Shown here piece by piece: positions 1 through 4,376 of a stretch of DNA of 5,917 nt. Position numbers and translations under genes: made by a program. Numbering within the stretch: the first letter of the stretch is position 1; each line of letters opens with the position of its first letter. Location of the stretch: assembly GCA_029059925.1 (NCBI GenBank), contig JAIDVA010000110.1:1-5917 (forward strand). The letters are read 5' to 3'. The DNA is from Eubacterium sp. GTDB lineage: Bacteria > Bacillota > Clostridia > Oscillospirales > Acutalibacteraceae. The notes beneath the pieces were generated by a model. The model saw only the letters and a program-made list of their open reading frames with translations. It made no database searches and was not told where the DNA came from.

Positions 1-47
1 ATAATATAATATATATTATATACTATATTTTAGATAAGGAGAGAATT

Positions 48-224
48 ATGGAGCTGCCCAATGATCCTTTTATGCTTTTAAGTGTTATTAATCTTAAGCT
101 CAGAGATTTTTATTCAAATCTCGATGCGCTTTGCGAGGATATGAATATTGATAAAAATGAGCTTTGTGAAAAACTGAGCGCAGCAGGATTTGAATATAGT
201 AAAGAAAACAATAAGTTTTGGTAA
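48..224 (+). CDS. DUF4250 family small protein
   Basis: This gene encodes a 58-aa acidic soluble protein that begins MELPNDPFMLLS and ends NNKFW. The PNDPxMLLSxxNxKLRDxYxxLDxLCEDM pattern over residues 4-32 matches what I remember of the DUF4250 family, short Firmicutes proteins of about 55-65 aa with no known function. The length is normal for that family. AAGGAG at 36-41 lies 6 bases before the ATG, which fixes the start. There is no signal peptide or membrane segment. The gene stops 7 bases before the -35 box of the PerR promoter. No terminator is visible between them, so read-through into the peroxide-stress genes is possible. A functional link to those genes is not shown. Family assignment is from memory of the motif; no function is claimed. 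Confidence 0.85.
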   Translation: MELPNDPFMLLSVINLKLRDFYSNLDALCEDMNIDKNELCEKLSAAGFEYSKENNKFW

Positions 225-231
225 AAATCTA

Positions 232-259
232 TTGACAAAATTTGGAAAAAGTGTATAAT
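232..259 (+). promoter_or_regulatory. Sigma-A promoter of the perR-rubrerythrin unit
   Basis: A perfect -35 box TTGACA (232-237) and a perfect -10 box TATAAT (254-259) are separated by 16 bases. Transcription should start near 266, inside the palindrome at 264-278. The unit downstream is the Fur-family regulator and probably the rubrerythrin. Confidence 0.85.
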
Positions 260-263
260 TAAA

Positions 264-278
264 TTGTAATGATTACAA
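264..278 (+). promoter_or_regulatory. Per-box-like operator (7-1-7 palindrome)
   Basis: TTGTAATGATTACAA is a perfect 7-1-7 inverted repeat lying over the predicted start site. The Bacillus subtilis Per box is TTATAATnATTATAA. This site has the same geometry and differs by one symmetric substitution per arm. Binding here would block transcription initiation, so autorepression by the PerR-like product encoded just downstream is the natural reading. The palindrome is seen directly; the binding protein is inferred. Confidence 0.8.
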
Positions 279-308
279 ATTGATAATAATTTCAAAGGCG
301 GTGGAGGC

Positions 309-707
309 GTGAATACAAAGGATATTGCTGATATCTTTAAACAAAAGGGTATTAAAGCGACCCCTCAGCGTATTGCGGTTTATAAATTCCTTATTGAAAA
401 CAGAATCCACCCCGATGTTGAGACAGTATATAACAGCGTTGTTAAGGAGCATCCGTCCTTTTCTAAAACCACAGTTTATAACTGTCTGCAGATTCTGGCA
501 GATTATGACCTGCTGATACCTGTTAAAATTGATAATGAAAAAATCAGATATGATGCCGATACAAGCTTTCATGGCCATTTCAGATGTGAAAGCTGTGGTA
601 AAATATATGATTTTAAATGTGATGACACAAAGGTATCAGGTATTGAAGGCTTTGAAATCAGACAAAGAGATGTTTATTACAGTGGCTTATGCAGCTGCTG
701 CAGATAA
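309..707 (+). CDS. perR: PerR-type Fur-family peroxide-sensing repressor
   Basis: The product is a 132-aa metal-dependent transcription repressor of the Fur family. The N-terminal winged helix spans about residues 1-80, with the recognition segment SFSKTTVYNCLQIL at 50-63. The C-terminal dimerisation and metal domain follows. The structural zinc site is C93-x2-C96 and C128-x2-C131. Candidate regulatory-metal ligands are H34, D82, H88, H90 and D101. They match B. subtilis PerR H37, D85, H91, H93 and D104; the aspartate at the last position, where Fur usually has glutamate, favours peroxide sensing by iron-catalysed His oxidation. The start is GTG at 309. AAAGGCGG lies about 7 bases upstream, and GGAGG at 303-307 is too close to be the main site. 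A Per-like operator upstream and a rubrerythrin 29 bases downstream support the PerR call over Fur or Zur. Confidence 0.85.
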   Translation: MNTKDIADIFKQKGIKATPQRIAVYKFLIENRIHPDVETVYNSVVKEHPSFSKTTVYNCLQILADYDLLIPVKIDNEKIRYDADTSFHGHFRCESCGKIYDFKCDDTKVSGIEGFEIRQRDVYYSGLCSCCR

Positions 708-736
708 TAATTTTTAATTTGAAGGAGTAATTTAAA

Positions 737-1270
737 ATGGCTAAGAAGTATTATTGCCCTGTTTGCGGCTATGAGAGTGACGAACCAATTGATGTTTGCC
801 CTGTTTGCGGTGCAAAGATGGAAGAAAGAAAAGAAGGTGTAACATCTTGGGCTGCTGAGCATCAGGTAGGCATTATCGATGGTGTTGATGAGGCTATTGT
901 TCAGGGTCTTCGTGACAACTTCAACGGCGAGTGCACAGAGGTTGGTATGTATCTTGCAATGGCAAGAGTAGCACACAGAGAGGGCTATCCTGAAATCGGT
1001 CTCTACTGGGAAAAGGCTGCTTATGAAGAGGCAGACCACGCAGCAAGATTTGCCGAAATGCTTGGTGAGGTTGTTACAAACTCAACTAAGAAGAATCTTG
1101 AGATGAGAGCATCCGCAGAAAATGGTGCTACACTTGGAAAAACTCAGCTTGCTAAAATGGCAAAGGAGCAGGGTCTTGATGCTATTCACGATGCAGTTCA
1201 TGAGATGGCAAGAGACGAGGCTCGACACGGCAAGGCCTTTGAAGGGTTATTAAAGAGGTATTTTGGTTAA
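737..1270 (+). CDS. Reverse rubrerythrin (N-terminal rubredoxin, diiron ferritin-like domain), hybrid 3' end
   Basis: This is a 177-aa cytoplasmic peroxide reductase of anaerobes that reduces H2O2 to water with electrons from NAD(P)H oxidoreductases. The rubredoxin Fe(Cys)4 site is C7-x2-C10 and C21-x2-C24 at the N-terminus, the domain order of reverse rubrerythrins such as the PerR-controlled ones of Clostridium acetobutylicum. The four-helix diiron domain spans about 50-177, with likely ligands E65 or E68, E98-x2-H101, E128 and E161-x2-H164. GGAG at 724-727 lies 9 bases before the ATG. No terminator separates it from perR, so the two are probably cotranscribed. The last 50 or so bases, after the DEA codons at 1214-1222, differ in codon choice from the rest (CGA, GGG, TTA, AGG). 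They appear to come from the integrated element; the displaced original end is at 3355-3414. The hybrid protein looks intact. Confidence 0.93.
   Translation: MAKKYYCPVCGYESDEPIDVCPVCGAKMEERKEGVTSWAAEHQVGIIDGVDEAIVQGLRDNFNGECTEVGMYLAMARVAHREGYPEIGLYWEKAAYEEADHAARFAEMLGEVVTNSTKKNLEMRASAENGATLGKTQLAKMAKEQGLDAIHDAVHEMARDEARHGKAFEGLLKRYFG
1214..1221 (+). repeat. Left attachment core (attL)
   Basis: GACGAGGC is identical to 3355-3362. Similarity between the two junctions begins here and continues rightwards as coding-level homology (39 of 51 bases over 17 codons), while nothing matches to the left. The crossover therefore most likely happened within these 8 bases. They encode Asp-Glu-Ala of the ExxH diiron motif. 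Confidence 0.7.
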
Positions 1271-1306
1271 TCAGAAATGCCGTAAATTCAACATTTTTGA
1301 GGATTT

Positions 1307-1345
1307 AGGGGTATGTTGGAGCAATCTGACATACCCTTATTTTTG
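1307..1345 (+). terminator. Rho-independent terminator after the hybrid rubrerythrin gene
   Basis: A 12-bp stem pairs GGGTATGTTGGA (1309-1320) with TCTGACATACCC (1325-1336), with two internal G-U pairs and a GCAA (GNRA-type) tetraloop. It is followed by TTATTTTTG. It lies 38 bases after the stop codon, inside the element, so the element supplies its host gene with a new terminator. Confidence 0.85.
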
Positions 1346-1352
1346 TGCAAAC

Positions 1353-1375
1353 GGTTGTGTCTGAATGTGGGTTTT
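1353..1375 (+). repeat. Direct repeat near the left end of the element (copy 1)
   Basis: This 23-base segment matches 3277-3299 at 21 of 23 positions in the same orientation. The shared core is AATGTGGGTTTT. A shorter third match, GTGGGTTT, occurs at 1421-1428. Repeats near both ends of an element, outside its genes, are typical of arm-type binding sites for a tyrosine integrase; that role is inferred. Confidence 0.65.
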
Positions 1376-1428
1376 AATTTTTATTTTTTGTTTTCTTTAG
1401 AGAAACACACATCTTTAAAAGTGGGTTT

Positions 1429-1457
1429 AAAAAAGAGATAAGCATTAACTTATCTCT
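1429..1457 (-). terminator. Rho-independent terminator of the HEAT-repeat-like gene
   Basis: On the - strand a perfect 9-bp stem AGAGATAAG/CTTATCTCT (1457-1449 and 1442-1434) with a 6-base loop is followed by a run of T. It lies 38 bases beyond the stop of the - strand gene at 1495. It may also work weakly in the other direction. Confidence 0.75.
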
Positions 1458-1494
1458 CTTAGGTATTGCAATAAACAAACTCAATATTATGTTT

Positions 1495-1944
1495 TTATAA
1501 TTTTTGTATCTCTTTCAATGCTTTTTGAATATCCTTATAAACCAACGGTTGCATACTATCATCATAAATAGATATATTTGCTTTATGAAGTGCGGAAAGA
1601 ATATCATTCTTCAGTTCTGGTTTATATTTTGCAATAATCGGCAACAGCTTAATACATTGTCTTGCTGTAATGGGTTTAACATCTGTTATGTGCTTTAAAT
1701 ATTTGTCAATAATTTCGTCAATTTTATAATCTTTATCCCATTTTGCATTATAGGCAAGTAATGTAAGCCCTCTTGTGCGGATATAAGAATTATCACTGTC
1801 AAGCATATCGCTTAGCCTATCCATGTAAGGATAAACACAATCCGTTTCTTGGCTTTCTTTTTGCAAATTCTGTAATGCCTTGTATGCAATATTATTGTTT
1901 TTATCAAACAACAATTCAAATGTTTCAGCTATATTAAGTGACAT
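1495..1944 (-). CDS. HEAT-repeat-like protein (often labelled SufBD protein in Clostridia)
   Basis: This is a 149-aa, all-helical, hydrophilic protein with no signal or membrane segment. Its repeating amphipathic helices, for example 39-50 (PYMDRLSDMLDS), 53-67 (SYIRTRGLTLLAYNA), 74-86 and 93-107 (TARQCIKLLPIIAKY), suggest a HEAT/armadillo-like scaffold. The pattern YPYMDxxxxML...YIRxRGLxLL...KWD...ARQCIKxLPIIxxYKPEL resembles short Clostridia proteins that databases tend to call SufBD protein, a label with little functional basis. I chose ATG at 1944 because AGGAGG (1955-1950) lies 5 bases upstream; the upstream in-frame GTG at 1959 overlaps that site. It is the only passenger gene of the element, transcribed away from the integrase. 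No function is claimed; a protein-binding scaffold role is a guess. Confidence 0.75.
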   Translation of the reverse strand: MSLNIAETFELLFDKNNNIAYKALQNLQKESQETDCVYPYMDRLSDMLDSDNSYIRTRGLTLLAYNAKWDKDYKIDEIIDKYLKHITDVKPITARQCIKLLPIIAKYKPELKNDILSALHKANISIYDDSMQPLVYKDIQKALKEIQKL

Positions 1945-1980
1945 AGTATCCTCCTGCACAATTCCAATTTGTCAACCTGA

Positions 1981-1986
1981 ATTATA
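1981..1986 (-). promoter_or_regulatory. -10 box for the HEAT-repeat-like gene
   Basis: TATAAT is read on the - strand, 37 bases upstream of the ATG. The -35 region about 18 bases further up (GTATCA) is weak. A start near 1974 would leave a leader of about 30 bases carrying AGGAGG. Confidence 0.5.
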
Positions 1987-1997
1987 CCATAACTTAC

Positions 1998-2025
1998 TTG
2001 ATAATGATACTTTTTTGAATAATAT
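1998..2025 (+). promoter_or_regulatory. Possible integrase promoter
   Basis: TTGATA (1998-2003) and TAATAT (2020-2025) are separated by 16 bases, in the gap between the divergent passenger gene and the integrase. Both boxes match the consensus imperfectly and the region is AT-rich, so this is tentative. Confidence 0.35.
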
Positions 2026-2047
2026 TTTTACCCGTCTATATAATGTA

Positions 2048-3276
2048 ATGTATCATAAGATACTGGATAATTGCTCATTGGCGATTAATATAAAAAGGTT
2101 AAGTGTTAAAAAGGGATGTCATAATTCAAAACGGATTTATACTATTTACGTGTTAACCGATTGCAAAGTATCAGAAATGTGGGCTTATTATTTGAAGAAT
2201 ACTAGCAACGGAAAAGCAACGGGAACAGTAAAAAAGTATACTTCACTATGGAAAAACCATGTTTCCACAGCATTTGGGGATAAATATTTCTCTGAAATCA
2301 ATGTATCGGACTTGGAAGTCTTTTTGCAGGAACTCTACAATAATGATTATAGCTACAAATATGTAGAAAGTTTTTTAAAGCTATTTTATCAGCTTTGGGG
2401 ACTGGCATATAAAACAGAACACATTGACCCTATCAGATATACAAGAATGTTTGTTGACAGTGGAACAAAGTTAAAAATGCCAAAAATCCGACAGGAAGAT
2501 GCAGAGGAGTACAATACTATAAGAACTTATAACTCCTATGAAATCAACCAGATTTCCGAAATTTTCAAACAGGGAAATTGCTATACTGCTTTTTTGCTTG
2601 GCTATTACTTAGGTATTCGGATTGGGGAATGTTTTGGTTTAATGTGGCAAGATTATAATTGGGGAACCCACAAAATCAAAATTAATAAGCAGATGATTGT
2701 CGAAAACGGTGTCTTTTGCCTTAGACCAGTAAAAACATTAACTGCTGTCCGAGAAATAGATGTACCCGACATTCTCCACAACCATTTAAAAGACCTTATC
2801 CGTAAGCAAGCAAATCACCCTACAGAGGCTTACTTATTAAGAAAATCTGAAATTGTAATTGACAAGACCAAAAGAGACTATAAACAAATCATAGGTGGAG
2901 ATTTTATAAACAGAAAAGAAAACGGGGAACTTCTAACCGTCAATTCCATTAAATTCTGGGCGAAAAAAATCAAAGCTGAAACGGGTATTACTTTTAAATA
3001 TCATTCTCTTAGGAAAACACACTTGTCAATGCTGCGGCTGCTAATGTTCCTGCAAAGGAAGTCATGCAAAGAGCAGGACACAAAAAACTAGATACCACAA
3101 TGAAATACTATATTAATTCAACAAGCACATCAAAAATGTTTTTATTATCCACTCTCAACGGTATTACCACTGATGAAATGGAAATTGAAGTGCTTGACAA
3201 TGAGGGCAATAAGCAAATCATTAAGGAATCAACCTATATTAGACGGCAAAGTGTATCTGCTGTTATTCCTCATTAG
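2048..3276 (+). pseudogene. int: Tyrosine site-specific integrase, frameshifted
   Basis: This is the integrase that would insert and excise the element. The SAM-like core-binding domain is about codons 44-115 (from SEMWAYYLKN), and the catalytic domain follows. Catalytic residues seen: Arg in YLGIRIGE (2618), Lys in PVKTL (2732), HSLR (3002-3013), His in RAGH (3079) and the nucleophile Tyr in TTMKYY (3106). The reading frame breaks at 3027-3030: codons before it run through HLS, and codons after it continue as NAAAANVPAKEVMQ in the next frame. Restoring one A after TCA would join them with the spacing usual between HxxR and the following Pro. As it stands, the first frame stops at 3091 without the last His or Tyr. 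The start is unsure: ATG 2048 gives about 409 codons, a usual length, but has no ribosome binding site; the frame is open back to 1880, overlapping the - strand gene. A sequencing error at the A run is the main alternative to real inactivation. Confidence 0.85.
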
Positions 3277-3299
3277 GGTTGTGTTTCAATGTGGGTTTT
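3277..3299 (+). repeat. Direct repeat near the right end of the element (copy 2)
   Basis: This segment starts right after the integrase stop codon and matches 1353-1375 at 21 of 23 positions in the same orientation. It is a candidate integrase arm site. The remaining bases up to the right core (3300-3354) hold no gene that I can see. Confidence 0.65.
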
Positions 3300-3354
3300 C
3301 AAAGTACCTATGTCTGAAAAGCCTGTAAAATAAGGATTTTTCAATTTATTCTAT

Positions 3355-3414
3355 GACGAGGCAAGTCATGGCAAGGCTTTTGAGGGTCTTCTTAAGAGAT
3401 ATTTTGCAGACTAA
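3355..3414 (+). pseudogene. Displaced original 3' end of the rubrerythrin gene, including attR core
   Basis: This stretch encodes DEASHGKAFEGLLKRYFAD and a stop codon. It aligns with the intact rubrerythrin end DEARHGKAFEGLLKRYFG (residues 160-177). Its codons (GCA, GGT, CTT, AGA) resemble the 5' part of the rubrerythrin gene better than the present tail does. There is no start codon or ribosome binding site. The first 8 bases (3355-3362) are the right copy of the attachment core. It is followed 9 bases later by a strong terminator, as expected for the original gene end. It is best read as the end of the uninterrupted host gene, pushed aside by the element. Confidence 0.85.
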
Positions 3415-3423
3415 TATCTTAAT

Positions 3424-3456
3424 AAAAAAGGTTGTCGGATTTCCGACAACCTTTTT
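3424..3456 (+). terminator. Bidirectional terminator, probably the original rubrerythrin terminator
   Basis: The stem GGTTGTCGG/CCGACAACC (3430-3438, 3443-3451) has a 4-base loop. An A run on the left and a T run on the right extend the pairing and provide a U tract on both strands. It would serve the displaced rubrerythrin end from the left and the - strand small genes from the right. Confidence 0.88.
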
Positions 3457-3473
3457 GCTTTTTGTAATTTATA

Positions 3474-3731
3474 TTACAGCTGATTTTCTTCCTGATACTC
3501 TTTTGAAAACTCCGTATTGAGCTTATCCGGTATCGGTACACCCATTTCGGTTTTATCATCAGGCTGTACGGTAGGGTTATAAGCCCAGCTGCTGTAACGA
3601 TTGGTAAGCTTGGGATCAAGCTCAAGCTTATCTTTATAATTGTGGCGGTGCTTATGAGTGCTTACCGGCACATCGTAATTGTTCAGACTGTTTATTGTCT
3701 GCTGCGGCTTTTCCTTTTTATCCCTGTTCAT
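3474..3731 (-). CDS. Hypothetical hydrophilic 85-aa protein
   Basis: I do not recognise this protein. It is 85 aa, very polar, rich in Lys, Asn, Gln, Asp and Pro, with a His/Lys cluster THKHRHNYKDK near residues 25-35 and Trp-Ala-Tyr-Asn-Pro around 49-53. It has no membrane segment, signal peptide or clear helical repeat, so it may be largely disordered. ATG at 3731 overlaps the end of the preceding 52-aa gene by 14 bases in another frame, which suggests translational coupling. A more distant TTG at 3752 is possible but less likely. No good ribosome binding site sits at the usual distance; GAGGG about 11 bases upstream could help. The bidirectional terminator lies just downstream. Confidence 0.6.
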   Translation of the reverse strand: MNRDKKEKPQQTINSLNNYDVPVSTHKHRHNYKDKLELDPKLTNRYSSWAYNPTVQPDDKTEMGVPIPDKLNTEFSKEYQEENQL

Positions 3732-3876
3732 TTCCTGTTGTACCCTCTGCAACTGCTTTTAAGTCGTCCAGTGAATTGATTTTTGCACCGCTTTGAATAA
3801 TTGACTCCTGTGTCATTTTTGGCAGCGAGTCAAAATATTGCTGCATCTGCGGTGTAAGATTAAACATATCTGGCAT
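3718..3876 (-). CDS. Small conserved-type protein, 52 aa, unknown function
   Basis: This short gene begins MPDMFNLTPQMQQYFDSLP and ends TTGNEQG. AAAGGAG (3892-3886) lies 9 bases before the ATG, so translation is well supported. The segment YFDSLPKMTQESIIQSGAK, followed by a short SLDDLKAVAE helix, resembles small Firmicutes proteins with a Y(F/Y)DSLPxxxQExIxQSG pattern that I recall as uncharacterised. It is soluble and mostly helical, with no signal peptide. The 85-aa gene follows with a 14-base overlap. Its ribosome binding site lies in the 3' arm of a 13-bp hairpin, which could limit its translation. Function is unknown. Confidence 0.75.
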   Translation of the reverse strand: MPDMFNLTPQMQQYFDSLPKMTQESIIQSGAKINSLDDLKAVAEGTTGNEQG

Positions 3877-3879
3877 AAT

Positions 3880-3923
3880 AAAAAACTCCTTTCACAGTTA
3901 TTATTAGCGTAAAGGAGTTTTTT
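3880..3923 (-). terminator. Terminator-like hairpin that contains the next gene's ribosome binding site
   Basis: A perfect 13-bp inverted repeat pairs AAAAAACTCCTTT (3880-3892 on +) with AAAGGAGTTTTTT (3911-3923), with an 18-base loop. Read on the - strand it lies 2 bases beyond the acetyltransferase stop. It ends in a T run, and its 3' arm is AAAGGAGTTTTTT, the ribosome binding site of the 52-aa gene. It may end or attenuate the hemW-acetyltransferase transcript and also mask translation of the next gene. No separate promoter for the small genes is obvious. Confidence 0.75.
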
Positions 3924-3925
3924 AT

Positions 3926-4372
3926 TTATTGAATTTTCTTTTGGAAATATATCATGTCCACAAGCTGTACACCATTTTCAATTATTGGGTGGTCATAATT
4001 GTCCGTGAAAAAATTTTTAATTTTAAATGCACGTTTAAATCCGCAGTTTTCATAAAACGGAACAGTTAAGGGACTATCGCCTGTGCCTGCCTGTAAAATG
4101 CTGTATTTATCTTTGAAATTTTCGGATATAAATTCAATGATTTTTTTGCCATATCCCTGACGCTGAGCATTTGGAGCAACAGCAATGTTTTTGATTTCGA
4201 GTATGCCGTTTCCCTCATCCGTAATAACACAGACCGCTTTTGGTTCATTGTCACAAAGCACAAACATTCTTCCATGATTTATATATTTATCAATCATATC
4301 CTCCTGCTCATCACCAAGCAAAAGCAGCGGCAGATATTCTTTTTTATTATTTTCAATTTCAATAATTTTCAT
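3926..4372 (-). CDS. GNAT family N-acetyltransferase (YvbK-like)
   Basis: This 148-aa enzyme should move an acetyl group from acetyl-CoA to an amine; the substrate is unknown. Motif A is visible as IKNIAVAPNAQRQGYGKKII (60-79), with the acetyl-CoA-binding loop Q70-R-Q-G-Y-G75. FYENCGF (106-112) is motif B. The GTGDSPLTVPFY stretch and the end pattern FFTDNYDHPIIENGVQLVDMIY recall B. subtilis YvbK and related proteins (from memory). The ATG lies 4 bases after the hemW stop, with no strong ribosome binding site, so it is probably translated by coupling in a hemW operon. The strong hairpin follows directly. The fold assignment is firm; the subfamily is less sure. Confidence 0.9.
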   Translation of the reverse strand: MKIIEIENNKKEYLPLLLLGDEQEDMIDKYINHGRMFVLCDNEPKAVCVITDEGNGILEIKNIAVAPNAQRQGYGKKIIEFISENFKDKYSILQAGTGDSPLTVPFYENCGFKRAFKIKNFFTDNYDHPIIENGVQLVDMIYFQKKIQ

Positions 4373-4376
4373 ATTT

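Larger units (their letters stand above)
1214..3362 (+). mobile_element. Small integrase-bearing element inserted in the 3' end of the rubrerythrin gene
   Basis: An element of about 2.14 kb is bounded by the 8-bp core GACGAGGC on both sides. Left of it is rubrerythrin up to codon 162. Right of it lies an in-frame rubrerythrin tail that begins with the same DEA codons and is followed by a terminator. This is the arrangement left when an integrase targets the 3' end of a gene and restores its reading frame. Inside are a replacement tail and terminator (1222-1345), integrase-arm-like repeats at both ends, a HEAT-repeat-like gene on the - strand, and a tyrosine integrase ending 78 bases before the right core. 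No excisionase, replication or conjugation gene is visible, so it is a minimal, satellite or decayed element. The integrase carries a frameshift, suggesting the element is now fixed. Confidence 0.78.

Noticed and set aside
677..1039. 120-aa - strand open frame opposite rubrerythrin
   Set aside because: It is antisense to a firmly identified gene, with composition and frame expected of a shadow.
1357..1460. Possible small RNA or CRISPR-like repeats in the gap after rubrerythrin
   Set aside because: The only repeats are two full or partial copies of one motif without regular spacers, and the hairpin at 1434-1457 is explained as the - strand gene's terminator.
1970..1975. TTGACA on the - strand upstream of the HEAT-repeat-like gene
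   Set aside because: No -10 box lies at a suitable distance before the start codon. The TATAAT at 1981-1986 upstream of it is the better promoter candidate.
1880..2047. Open reading frame extending the integrase upstream by 56 codons
   Set aside because: It runs antisense through the start of the HEAT-repeat-like gene and its promoter. It has no ribosome binding site, and its residues do not resemble an integrase N-terminus. It is chance open frame.
3064..3276. Separate 70-aa gene beginning MQRAGHKKLD
   Set aside because: It holds the last catalytic His and Tyr of the integrase and fits the end of that protein after a 1-base frameshift. It is not an independent gene.
3355..3414. Independent second rubrerythrin gene
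   Set aside because: Homology stops abruptly at the core, with no upstream coding sequence, start codon or ribosome binding site. A displaced 3' end fits better.
3419..3625. 68-aa - strand open frame
   Set aside because: It lies in another frame over the 85-aa gene and crosses the terminator. No ribosome binding site and no recognisable protein pattern.
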